Assembly: GCA_025354825.1 (NCBI GenBank)
Contig: JANXMC010000519.1
Location: 1-32,055, forward strand
Direction of reading: 5' to 3'
DNA: 32,055 nucleotides
Origin: Myxococcales bacterium
GTDB taxonomy: Bacteria; Myxococcota_A; Polyangia; Polyangiales; Polyangiaceae
Under the pieces are notes generated by a model. That model was not told where the DNA came from and ran no database searches. It saw nothing but the letters and a program-made list of their open reading frames with translations. A program made the position numbers and the translations under genes. Position 1 is the first letter of the stretch. The number at the start of each line of letters is the position of its first letter. Positions 17,093 through 24,302 of this stretch are shown here, in pieces.

Positions 17093-18082
17093 ATGTGCAC
17101 AGCGCCCAGCGCGACCGAGACCACCGCCGCATCCCTCCTCGCACAGGCACGCGGCCCGTCGATTGCAACTCACGTCCGCATGAGCGTCACCACTCTCACA
17201 CTCGATAAGCAGCCGCGCCTTCGGCTCGTCTCTTCGCCTACGGCCCTTCAGCGCGATCTCGCAGCGTTCAATCGCTTGCGCCTCGCCCCTTCGATCCCGT
17301 CGCGCGACTGGCGCGACGCCCTCGCGGAAGAGGCGAGGATGCGCTTCGTCGAGGTCGAATTCCTCGAGCGGGAGCGGGCGGTGGTACGCAATGCCGCGGC
17401 TGCGGCGCCGCGCGACGCCGACGCCTTCGTCGCTTGGTTCGAAGAGCTCAAGGCGAATGGGCCTGGCCAGGGTGACCCGCTCTTTCCGTTTCTCGCGACG
17501 ACCGCGAGCCTCGAACAGATGAAATGGTTTCTCCAGCAAGAGGTCGCGGGCGAGGCCGGCTTCGACGACCTCGTCGCGATGACCCAGGTAAAGATGCCTG
17601 CGCAAGCGAAGCTCGAGCTCGCCCATAACTACTGGGATGAAATGGGGCAGGGGAATGCCGGCGGAATGCACGGCCCCATGCTCGGTCGCCTCGCGCAGGA
17701 GCTTGCGCTTCCCGAAGACGACGACGCCATCGTCTGGGAGTCCTTGGCGCTCGGCAATCTCTTGGTAGGGCTCGCGACCCACCGCGCCTATGCGTACCAT
17801 TCCATTGGGGCCCTGGGCGCCATCGAGCTAACGGCGCCCGGGCGCGCGGAGCAGGTGAATGCCGCACTAAAGCGCCTCGGGGTGCGCGGGGAGGCGCGTC
17901 GCTACTTCGCACTTCACGCGACGCTCGACGTGAAACATTCGGTCGCGTGGAATCGCGATGTGCTCCACCCTATTGTCGCGGAGCGGCCCGAGGCAGCCTC
18001 CGCGATCGCGGAGGGGGCGCTGATGCGACTGCGCGCGGGGGCGCGTTGCTTCGAACGTTACCGAGCCCACTTCGGCATTTGA
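17093..18082 (+). CDS. Heme-oxygenase-like diiron oxidase (iron-containing redox enzyme family)
   Basis: Starting at ATG 17093 (GAGG just upstream; an alternative ATG is at 17180) the product has 329 residues. The all-helical domain carries the ligands of the HDO family: E150/E154 in LQQEVAGEAGFDD, E183 and H193 in NYWDEMGQGNAGGMHGPM, and D279/H282 in HATLDVKHSVAWNRDVLHPI. The NxxDExGxGxxxxMH pattern is the family hallmark. Known members (SznF, UndA, BesC) use O2 at a transient diiron centre to N-hydroxylate, cleave or desaturate amino acids and fatty acids. It starts 44 bases after the ATP-grasp stop. I infer an oxidative step on the substrate built by the neighbouring enzymes. Confidence 0.8.
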   Translation: MCTAPSATETTAASLLAQARGPSIATHVRMSVTTLTLDKQPRLRLVSSPTALQRDLAAFNRLRLAPSIPSRDWRDALAEEARMRFVEVEFLERERAVVRNAAAAAPRDADAFVAWFEELKANGPGQGDPLFPFLATTASLEQMKWFLQQEVAGEAGFDDLVAMTQVKMPAQAKLELAHNYWDEMGQGNAGGMHGPMLGRLAQELALPEDDDAIVWESLALGNLLVGLATHRAYAYHSIGALGAIELTAPGRAEQVNAALKRLGVRGEARRYFALHATLDVKHSVAWNRDVLHPIVAERPEAASAIAEGALMRLRAGARCFERYRAHFGI

Positions 18083-18120
18083 AGAGGACGCGGGCGCTAG
18101 TGGATTCCAGCAAAATAATT

Positions 18121-18136
18121 GGGCACGAAGCCTGCT
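18121..18136 (+). promoter_or_regulatory. Possible sigma-54 promoter before the guanidino hydrolase gene
   Basis: GGGCACGAAGCCTGCT matches the sigma-54 consensus at GGCACG and TGCT with correct spacing (mismatches only at the first T and one T of the -12 box). Transcription would start near 18147, only about 4 bases before the ATG at 18151, which would make the mRNA nearly leaderless. A sigma-70-like TTGGGC/CATAAT pair overlaps. No ribosome site precedes the ATG, which fits a leaderless start, but the match may be chance. Confidence 0.35.
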
Positions 18137-18150
18137 TGTCATAATCCTCA

Positions 18151-19035
18151 ATGGAATCGGAGAACCTTGCTCTCTTCGTAAGTCAGGTGGTCTGCGTGGG
18201 CGACCACGCCGCGACCGTAGACTGCGCCTACCAAGTTGCGTGGTCGATCAATCCGCACATGCGCGTGGGCTCGGTGGACGTTCATCGCGCGCAGCGGCAG
18301 CACGAGAGGTTCACGGCCTCACTCCGGCGGCTTGGAGCAGAGGTTACGGAGCTCCCCTTCGTGCACGGCGCCTTCGATTCTGTATTCGCGAAGGACAATG
18401 CGCTCTTGGTGACGCAGCAAGGCCGCCGCCGCGCGCTCCTTGCGCGGCCACGGTGCGGAGAGCGCGCATCGGAGCAGGCGCCGCGCGCCCACGCCTTGGA
18501 GCGTGCGGGGTTCGATGTGTCCATCGCGCACGGTGAGCCGATAGAGGGGGGCGACATCGTGATGCTCCCAAACGGCGGAGGCGCGCTACTGGGGTATGGC
18601 TTTCGCTCGTCACGCGGCGCCGCGGCGGGTCTCGCGAGCTTTCTCGGTGCAGACGTCTTGCCGCTGAAGCTTCGTGATCCGGCGCTGTACCATCTCGACA
18701 CCGCCCTCTTCGCACTCAACGATGGAACCCTCTTGGTATGTCCCGAGGCGTTCACGAACGAGGGGTTGCGCGCTCTCGAAGCGCACCCCGCCGTTCGCGA
18801 TATCGCGTATGTGCCGCGCGAAGAAGCGCTCCGATTCGGCGTGAATCTCGTCCAAATCGGCGCGACGCTCCTCGTGGGCGGTCCGGCGCCGACCGTGGCC
18901 TACGCGGCGCGCGCACGGGGGCTTCGTTTGGAGATCACACCGCTTGACGAGTTTCAGCTCGCCGGGGGGAGCGCCGCGTGCCTCGTGAGCCATGTGCATG
19001 CGCTCGACGCTGCCACGACGGCGGCCGCCGCCTAG
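18151..19035 (+). CDS. Pentein-fold guanidino hydrolase / amidinotransferase-like enzyme
   Basis: The 294-residue protein shows the whole dimethylargininase/amidinotransferase signature: GAFDSVFAKDNALL (D76), EGGDIVMLPNGG (E132, D135), the catalytic YHLDTALFAL (H181) and LAGGSAACLVSHVH with nucleophile C277 near the C-terminus. Penteins attack the guanidino carbon of arginine-like substrates through a Cys-thiouronium, releasing ammonia or an alkylamine, or passing the amidino group to an acceptor. Length (about 250-300) fits DDAH or the single-domain pentein group rather than the 400-residue arginine deiminase. It ends the four-gene block 14768-19035. The arginine or methylarginine substrate is inferred from family only. 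Confidence 0.8.
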   Translation: MESENLALFVSQVVCVGDHAATVDCAYQVAWSINPHMRVGSVDVHRAQRQHERFTASLRRLGAEVTELPFVHGAFDSVFAKDNALLVTQQGRRRALLARPRCGERASEQAPRAHALERAGFDVSIAHGEPIEGGDIVMLPNGGGALLGYGFRSSRGAAAGLASFLGADVLPLKLRDPALYHLDTALFALNDGTLLVCPEAFTNEGLRALEAHPAVRDIAYVPREEALRFGVNLVQIGATLLVGGPAPTVAYAARARGLRLEITPLDEFQLAGGSAACLVSHVHALDAATTAAAA

Positions 19036-19073
19036 CCGCCCCACGCTTCAAGAGCGTCGTCGCTTGTAACCCC

Positions 19074-19136
19074 GCACGCCGCCGGGCACGGTGGGGCCGG
19101 CGTGCCAATCGTCGTCGGAGACGCCCAATAGGGCGT
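19074..19136 (+). terminator. Two hairpins after the biosynthetic block
   Basis: GCACGCCG (19074-19081) pairs with CGGCGTGC (19098-19105); ACGCCC (19121-19126) pairs with GGGCGT (19131-19136) on an AATA loop. Neither has a T-run, so termination efficiency is uncertain. They sit between the pentein stop and the next lipoprotein start. Confidence 0.3.
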
Positions 19137-19172
19137 GACTTCGCGCGCCTCCGCGGTGACCGTTCGCCCTCC

Positions 19173-20093
19173 ATGGCTACCCACGCCCGCACCGCGTCGC
19201 TGTTGTTTGCCGCCGCCGCAAGCTCCATCTCCTGCTCGTCGACGAACGCAAGCGCGCCCGCCCAAGGCGCCGTCGACGCGGGTGCCGACGCGGTGCACGC
19301 GGGCCCTCTCCCGTGCTCGACGCCTGTAGAAGACCGTCCGCCGGGAGCACCCTGCGTGCTCGAGGCGCGGGGCTCCGTGACGGACGTTCCGGGCACGCCG
19401 CTGAACGACCTCGTCGTCACTTTCTGCGGGAATACCTGTTACGGCTCGCGCACCGACGCCACGGGTCATTTCGTGATTCCGATTGGCAACTTTCTCAATC
19501 GTGAGGACTACGCGCTTCACGTCGACGGGCGACCCGATCACGTGACGACCTATCTGCGCTTCGACAAGGGGGACGCGCAAGTCATCGACCTCGCGGCGCC
19601 GTTCCGCCTCCCGCTTCTCCCCACGGTAGGCACCGTGCTCCCCGCCGACGGCGCCCCGGCGTCGACCGCAATGTCGGGCGGCGTGACGCTTGCCATTGCC
19701 GGCGGCACCACGTTCGATCTCGATATTGCCGACTTCGACAAAGGGGACTCGGGGCGAAAATTTCGCGCGGTCAACGTGCAACTCGAAATTGCCCCGCCGT
19801 TCGCGTCGCTTGCGAAGGTCGATGCTGTTTACGCATTGGCGCCGTCGGGCGCGACTGCGTCGGCAAAAATGGGCGTCACGCTGCCGAACCCGTCCGTCGC
19901 TACAATGCCCGCGGGGGCCGCCGTCGACGTGCTGGTTCTTGGCGACGACTACCTCTCCTCGCCGCCCACGGTGGGCATTCTCGCGGTGGCGGCGGCCGCG
20001 CGCGTCTCGGCGGATGGGCAGTCGATTGCCACCGATCCGGGCGAGGGAATCACGAAGATCACCTGGATGGCTGTGCGAAAGAGAGGGAATTGA
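19173..20093 (+). CDS. Lipoprotein with a carboxypeptidase-regulatory-like domain
   Basis: The ATG at 19173 gives a short signal peptide (MATHARTASLLFAAAASSIS) with lipobox Cys following SSIS. A low-complexity Ala/Asp/Gly linker leads to EARGSVTDVPGTPLNDLVVT, then YGSRTDATGHFVIPI, a CarboxypepD_reg/PEGA-like beta fold, and RRED-type surface strands (YALHVDGRPDHVTTYLRF). The C-terminal 130 residues are a beta-rich domain (DLDIADFDKGDSGRKFRAV) that I do not recognise. It is probably displayed at the outer membrane. Three bases separate it from the thioredoxin-like lipoprotein, so they form one operon. The longer upstream frame to 18978 overlaps the pentein gene and is dismissed. Confidence 0.7.
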   Translation: MATHARTASLLFAAAASSISCSSTNASAPAQGAVDAGADAVHAGPLPCSTPVEDRPPGAPCVLEARGSVTDVPGTPLNDLVVTFCGNTCYGSRTDATGHFVIPIGNFLNREDYALHVDGRPDHVTTYLRFDKGDAQVIDLAAPFRLPLLPTVGTVLPADGAPASTAMSGGVTLAIAGGTTFDLDIADFDKGDSGRKFRAVNVQLEIAPPFASLAKVDAVYALAPSGATASAKMGVTLPNPSVATMPAGAAVDVLVLGDDYLSSPPTVGILAVAAAARVSADGQSIATDPGEGITKITWMAVRKRGN

Positions 20094-20096
20094 GAG

Positions 20097-20858
20097 ATGA
20101 CGAACCGTGGCGGAACTGTGAGGTTCGGGGCGTTTGCGAGAACGGCGACGGCAGCATCGTTCGCGTGCGTGATGCTCGCCGCGTGCTCTAGCAGCGACGC
20201 GCCCGCGCCCGTGACCGCGAACGACGCGGGCGCATCGAGCGGCGATGCGGCGAAACCCATCCCTCAGGCGGGGGGCGATTCGGGCGCGGGCGCAGGCAGC
20301 GACGACGCCGCCACGGCCGACCCGTATCCCAAAGGCCCCTACGGGATCGCCGTGGGGGACGTCATCGCGGACCGCACGTGGGTGGGGTACCAAAACCCGA
20401 CGGCTGACGCGGTATCGACGACGAAGCCGTACGGTGCCTATTCGCTCGGGGACGCCCATGCGTCGGGCAAGCGGTACGCGCTCGTCAACCTCGCCGAGAG
20501 CCTTTGCCCCGGCTGTCAGAAGAGCGCAAAAGAGTTCAACACCGGCGCGAAAGCCGTCCTCGACGTGGGCGGGCTCGTCATCGAGGTGCTCGAGACGACC
20601 GGCTTCACCAAGCAGCCCGCGAAGAGCGACCTCGACGCGTGGGTGAACAAGTACGCGCTGCCGGTTACGGCTGTGAAAGATCCCGATAGCGCAGGCACGG
20701 CGACCCTCACGGCGCTCGGGCCGCGGGAGCACGCGTACATCATCGAGCTCGCAACCATGAAGATCGTCGAGGTTATCACCGGCGACAACACGGGCATCGG
20801 CGCAACGAGCGGTGGCAAAGGGCTGGCGTCGCTGAAGACGCTTCTGGCAGCGAAATAG
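20097..20858 (+). CDS. Thioredoxin-like lipoprotein (CPGC motif)
   Basis: A 253-residue lipoprotein: signal peptide with ASFACVMLAACSSS (lipobox AAC), an Asp/Ala/Gly-rich linker (NDAGASSGDAAKPIPQAGGD), and from about residue 75 a redoxin fold, GIAVGDVIADRTWVGYQNPT, YALVNLAESLCPGCQKSAKE and ELATMKIVEVITGDN. CPGC follows the strand where AhpC/TlpA-type redoxins have their active-site CxxC. I infer a periplasm-facing thiol-disulfide or peroxide-reducing activity. The start follows GAGAG by one base after the previous stop. Similar lipoproteins with this AhpC-like domain are numerous in Polyangiales. Confidence 0.75.
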   Translation: MTNRGGTVRFGAFARTATAASFACVMLAACSSSDAPAPVTANDAGASSGDAAKPIPQAGGDSGAGAGSDDAATADPYPKGPYGIAVGDVIADRTWVGYQNPTADAVSTTKPYGAYSLGDAHASGKRYALVNLAESLCPGCQKSAKEFNTGAKAVLDVGGLVIEVLETTGFTKQPAKSDLDAWVNKYALPVTAVKDPDSAGTATLTALGPREHAYIIELATMKIVEVITGDNTGIGATSGGKGLASLKTLLAAK

Positions 20859-20974
20859 CGAGCTTCTCGCGTCATCCAGGTCGCCGCCTCAACGAGGGGA
20901 GCGGCGACGCTCCGTGTCGTGAACCGGTACGGCTCACCCTCGTCTACCGCCACACAAAGTGGTAGTCCCGAAGA

Positions 20975-21628
20975 ATGCAGCACGTCGAGAGAACGCGGGT
21001 GATCCTGGTCGACGACCATCCGGTCTTCTTACTAGGGCTTCGTGACTGGCTCGCGCTGCAGCCCGACTTGGAGGTCGTCGCCATTGCCAATGACGGCGAC
21101 ACGGCGCGTGCGGCCGTCGCCGCGGGGCAACCGGACATCGTCGTTGTGGACTTGGCACTCCCGGGAGAGAGCGCAATTACGATTCTGCCGACGCTGCGGC
21201 AGCTTTCTCCGAAAACCCGTTACTTCGTTTTCTCCGGCCAGCGAATCCACGGCGATACGCTGCGTGAGGTGATGGTCGCGGGCGCGAACGGCTTCGGGAC
21301 GAAGAACGAAGACCCCCAGGCGATCCTCCGCGCCATTCGGGGCGTGCGAACGGGGGCAATTCACGTTTCGTCCTTCGAGTCGGCATTCGATCAAACGTCG
21401 GCCGAAACGTCGACATTTCTGCCCCCTCACCACATGCGACTCACGCCCCGCGAGCGAGGCGTTTTCTGTTTGGCGATCTGCGGCTTATCGAACTTGGAAA
21501 TCGCACAGCGATTGGCCATTTCGGTAAAAACAGTCGAAACCCATCGCGCGGCCATGAACCGGAAGCTCAAGGTTCGGACGCCAGGCGAGCTTGCACGCTA
21601 CGCCGCTCAACGCGGACTGCTTGCGTGA
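20975..21628 (+). CDS. NarL/FixJ-family response regulator
   Basis: The 217-residue protein has a receiver domain (VILVDDHPVFLLGLRDWL acidic pair, D59 in VVVDLALPGES, FVFSGQ switch Ser, conserved Lys in GTKN) and a C-terminal LuxR/GerE helix-turn-helix (LTPRERGVFCLAICGLSNLE, IAQRLAISVKTVETHRAAMN). Phosphorylation at D59 should release DNA binding. No histidine kinase gene is adjacent; the truncated kinase at 7002 is on the same strand but distant. The downstream gene DUF4385 is convergent and the two coding sequences overlap by 22 bases. Confidence 0.9.
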   Translation: MQHVERTRVILVDDHPVFLLGLRDWLALQPDLEVVAIANDGDTARAAVAAGQPDIVVVDLALPGESAITILPTLRQLSPKTRYFVFSGQRIHGDTLREVMVAGANGFGTKNEDPQAILRAIRGVRTGAIHVSSFESAFDQTSAETSTFLPPHHMRLTPRERGVFCLAICGLSNLEIAQRLAISVKTVETHRAAMNRKLKVRTPGELARYAAQRGLLA

Positions 21629-22071
21629 GCGCGGGCGCGCATCTCGGCGCGCCAGCGTACGTACGTCGGGTCGCGCTCGGCGCGCTTCCACCGCTCGAAA
21701 AAGGGGGCGGCGCACCTGGCTTTCTCGTCGTCGGGAGAGCGCGAGAGCGGCTCGCCGTTCGGCCCATACTTTCGCCCCGACGCGTGGTTCGCGTAGCGTC
21801 TCGAGCGCGTGAATCCCATTTGTAAGAACTTTCGCGCCATATCCATTCCAATGAAATCGCGCGTTCGCCGATAGCGAACGAAAGCATTCCACAACCGAAT
21901 CGACGACCGCAGCGCGATCTCGGGTGTGCGAAACCGCCAGAGCGGGAGGAGCTCGCTTTTGTATGGCTCGGCGGAAAGGACGCCCGCTTCGCCGCGGCCA
22001 ACGCGGTAGGCCTCGGGGCGCTGCCGGAAGTCGATCCCGTGGTAGGGCGAGCGGGCATCCGAGCGAGCCAT
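21607..22071 (-). CDS. DUF4385 family protein
   Basis: The frame reads GIDFRQRPEAYRVGRGEAGV, LSAEPYKSELLPLWRFRTPE and FIGMDMARKFLQMGFTRSRR, then YANHASGRKY, the clear DUF4385 signature. Members are about 150-residue cytoplasmic proteins of unknown role, widely spread in bacteria and some eukaryotes. The ATG at 22071 lacks a strong ribosome site. Its tail overlaps the response regulator tail; its head is divergent to the DUF72 fragment with 99 bases between. Confidence 0.85.
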   Translation of the reverse strand: MARSDARSPYHGIDFRQRPEAYRVGRGEAGVLSAEPYKSELLPLWRFRTPEIALRSSIRLWNAFVRYRRTRDFIGMDMARKFLQMGFTRSRRYANHASGRKYGPNGEPLSRSPDDEKARCAAPFFERWKRAERDPTYVRWRAEMRARAHASSPR

Positions 22072-22170
22072 TCTCGAAAACTATCGATTCGACCCTTTGC
22101 CATCAAGCAGAGTGTGAGGCCGAGGTCGATAGCGCGTGGGCACGCAATTCGCTCAAGATCCAAACCCGCG

Positions 22171-22377
22171 ATGAGGCCTACTTTTCACATCGGTACCGCG
22201 GGTTGGGCGGTTCCTCGCGAGCACAGCGGCGCGTTCCCAAGGGACGGCTCGGGGCTCGCGCGTTACGCGGCTGTATTGCGTGCCGCGGAAATCAACACGA
22301 CCTTCTACCGCTTTCCAAGGTGTCCTCGGTCGGTAAAAACCGTTCGGCGCTCTAGAAACGGTCAGCCCAGCGCGTAG
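22171..22377 (+). pseudogene. DUF72 family protein, N-terminal remnant
   Basis: From ATG 22171 the frame reads HIGTAGWAVPREHSGAFPRD, GSGLARYAAVLRAAEINTTF, then YRFPR. This is the start of a DUF72 (YecE-like) TIM-barrel protein, normally 240-290 residues. At about 22318 homology stops and only 20 unrelated codons remain before the stop, right beside the tail of the FAD reductase. DUF72 proteins have unknown function. The rest of the barrel is missing from the window. Confidence 0.7.
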
Positions 22378-23450
22378 CCCAGCGTGGCGTCGAACAGCTT
22401 TGGGAAGCGCGCGAGGGTGTGAACGGCGGCGCGCCGCAGCCGGGGGGCACGCGCAATGGCGAGTACCGTGGTCGCGAGGCGCGCGTATTTGCCATACACG
22501 CGGGCGTAGGCGCGCTCGTAGGGGGCGAGGGCGAGCTCGTTCGCCCCTTGCGCGATGGCGACGGGCAAGAGATCGCCAAGCGCGACGGCGCAGGCGAACG
22601 CGAGGGAGAGCCCTTCGCCCGTAATCGCGTCGACGTAGCCGGCCGCGTCGCCGAGGAGAACGAAGCGGTCGCGCACGCGGGCTGTCGCCCCACGCGCGAG
22701 TGGGCCGGCGCCGCGCGGAGCCGAGTCGGTCGGGGCGTCGCCGAGGCGCGCGTCGAGGCGCGGGAAACGCTTGCGGAAGGCCGTGATCGTGACGTCGCGC
22801 TGCGCGCCGTCCTCCCACAAGAAAGCGACTCCGACGCGCCCTGCACCTGCCGGCGTGACGTACGCCTCCACCCCTTTCGACCAATGGACCTCGACACTGC
22901 GGCTCCACGGCGCGAGGGCGAAGTGCTGGCGAAGGCCGAACCGCTTGCGCGCGAGCGGTGGCCCGTCGAGCCCCTCTTGATGGCGGCGTGGGGACGCGAG
23001 ACCGTCGGCGGCGACGAGCACACGTGCTGTCACGGGGCCGTGGTCCGTTGCAAGCGCGACGTGGTCTGCGGCGTGGGTGTGGTGGCGAACCGCCACGTCG
23101 TGGTGCACCAATGCGCCGCTCTCGCGTGCGCACGCCTCGAGCGCCGCCGTAAGGGCAATTCGGCGAATGCCAAGTCCGCCGCCGCCAGGAAGCTTTCCCG
23201 TTACGTGGGAGCCGTCCTCTTGAACGTATTCGATCGATTCGATAGGCGCTGTGTCGCTCATGGAGAGATGTCGACGCGCGCCTAACGTCTCGAGCGCGTG
23301 GAGACCGAAGGGCATGAGACCTTCGCCGCACGCTTTGTCCGGCGCGCCGCTCTTTTTTTCGAAGACGACGACCTCCAGCCCCTTTTTTGCAGCCGCCGCG
23401 GCGAGGGCGAGGCCTGCGGGTCCACCCCCGACGATGGCGACGTCGATCAC
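22362..23450 (-). CDS. FAD-dependent oxidoreductase, geranylgeranyl-reductase-like
   Basis: The 362-residue flavoprotein starts DVAIVGGGPAGLALAAAAAK (GxGxxG dinucleotide site) with FEKKSGAPDKACGEGLMPFG, a GGR-family substrate and flavin motif. DGLASPRRHQ and DRFVLLGDAAGYVDAITGEG (GD motif binding FAD ribityl) follow. Such enzymes reduce or hydroxylate lipid and polyketide products. The start overlaps the acyl carrier protein gene by 4 bases, so it is the last gene of the type III PKS operon. I infer tailoring (hydroxylation or double-bond reduction) of the alkyl polyketide; the product cannot be read from sequence. Confidence 0.85.
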   Translation of the reverse strand: MIDVAIVGGGPAGLALAAAAAKKGLEVVVFEKKSGAPDKACGEGLMPFGLHALETLGARRHLSMSDTAPIESIEYVQEDGSHVTGKLPGGGGLGIRRIALTAALEACARESGALVHHDVAVRHHTHAADHVALATDHGPVTARVLVAADGLASPRRHQEGLDGPPLARKRFGLRQHFALAPWSRSVEVHWSKGVEAYVTPAGAGRVGVAFLWEDGAQRDVTITAFRKRFPRLDARLGDAPTDSAPRGAGPLARGATARVRDRFVLLGDAAGYVDAITGEGLSLAFACAVALGDLLPVAIAQGANELALAPYERAYARVYGKYARLATTVLAIARAPRLRRAAVHTLARFPKLFDATLGYALG

Positions 23451-23737
23451 AGTGGCGACGCGCTCGCCCGCATCGCGACGAGGCGAGCGAGATCGCTCAC
23501 TGTGAGGGCTGCGTCTTCATCTGTGAGAATGACGCGAAAGTGATCTTCGAGGCCAACGGCGAGCGTCGTGAGGGCCATGGAGTCGAGCGCGAGATCGCCC
23601 ATGAGCTCTTCGCGGCCCGTGATTTCTCGATCGATCCCGAGGTCGCGCGCCAGGATGATTCGGATCTCGCTCACCGCCTCGCGTTCGAGATCGGCAACCG
23701 ATGTACGTGCAATCGATGCGTGAGAGCCATCAGGCAT
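23447..23737 (-). CDS. Acyl carrier protein in a type III PKS operon
   Basis: The 96-residue protein has the carrier fold, helix I VADLEREAVSEIRIILARDL, and the phosphopantetheine site GDLALDSMALTTLA with Ser53 (LDSM). The ATG at 23737 has GGAG 6 bases before it and is preferred over an upstream Met at 23794. It overlaps the methyltransferase-like gene by 8 bases upstream and the FAD reductase by 4 bases downstream. Type III PKSs normally use CoA starters, so a dedicated carrier protein next to one suggests that the starter acyl chain is delivered from, or stored on, an ACP. Confidence 0.85.
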   Translation of the reverse strand: MPDGSHASIARTSVADLEREAVSEIRIILARDLGIDREITGREELMGDLALDSMALTTLAVGLEDHFRVILTDEDAALTVSDLARLVAMRASASPL

Positions 23738-24302
23738 GGGGTGCTCCTGGGATAAAGCGGGGGCGCCCTTCGAAGGCGCGTTCGTAGGCGGCACCTAGGG
23801 CAGCTTCCTCGGCGCGAATGCGAACCGTCAAAAGTGCCGCGTTGGCCACGGAAAAGACGACGGCCGTGAGCCACGCGCCGTGAATCAGCGGGACGGCGAG
23901 AAGCTCGACGACGACAGCGAGGTAGTTGGGGTGGCGGAGAAATCGGTACGGCCCCGCAGTGACCGGGCTGTCGCCAGGAACGAAGATCACACGCGTATTC
24001 CAGCGCGGGCCGAGGGTTGAAATGGCCCAGTAGCGAAGGGCTTGGGAGCCCAGCGCGAGCACCAACGCGACGACGCCGAACGCGCCTGGAAACGGGCGTT
24101 TCAGGAGGACTACCTCGGCGCCGCAGGCGACGAAGAAGAGCGAGTGGAGCACAACCATCACGCGGTAGTGCCCCGTTCCAACCTCGACGCCGCCGCGGGA
24201 TAGCGCGAAGGCGGCGTTCCGTTTCGAGATGCCGAGCTCGACGACTCGCTCGATCGCCAGCAGGCCAAGAAAAGCCAAATAGAGCGCGTACGTGCTTACC
24301 AT
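23730..24302 (-). CDS. Isoprenylcysteine carboxyl-methyltransferase-like membrane protein
   Basis: The 190-residue protein has 4-5 transmembrane helices (YALYLAFLGLLAIERVVELG, VMVVLHSLFFVACGAEVVLL, GVVALVLALGSQALRYWAIS, LAVVVELLAVPLIHGAWLTA). The SAM-binding motif GPYRFLRHPNYLAVVVELLA with the RHPxY core and the trailing Glu pair of ICMT/PEMT-like enzymes are present. These methylate lipophilic carboxyl or phenol groups at the membrane. It overlaps the PKS stop by 7 bases. ICMT-like genes frequently accompany alkylresorcinol/alkylpyrone type III PKSs, where O-methylation of the ring hydroxyl is the expected role. Confidence 0.85.
   Translation of the reverse strand: MVSTYALYLAFLGLLAIERVVELGISKRNAAFALSRGGVEVGTGHYRVMVVLHSLFFVACGAEVVLLKRPFPGAFGVVALVLALGSQALRYWAISTLGPRWNTRVIFVPGDSPVTAGPYRFLRHPNYLAVVVELLAVPLIHGAWLTAVVFSVANAALLTVRIRAEEAALGAAYERAFEGRPRFIPGAPHA

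Noticed and set aside
19032-20732. 566-codon minus-strand open frame opposite the two lipoproteins
   Set aside because: The Arg-rich translation has no motif, while the plus strand has two lipobox signal peptides and a redoxin motif.
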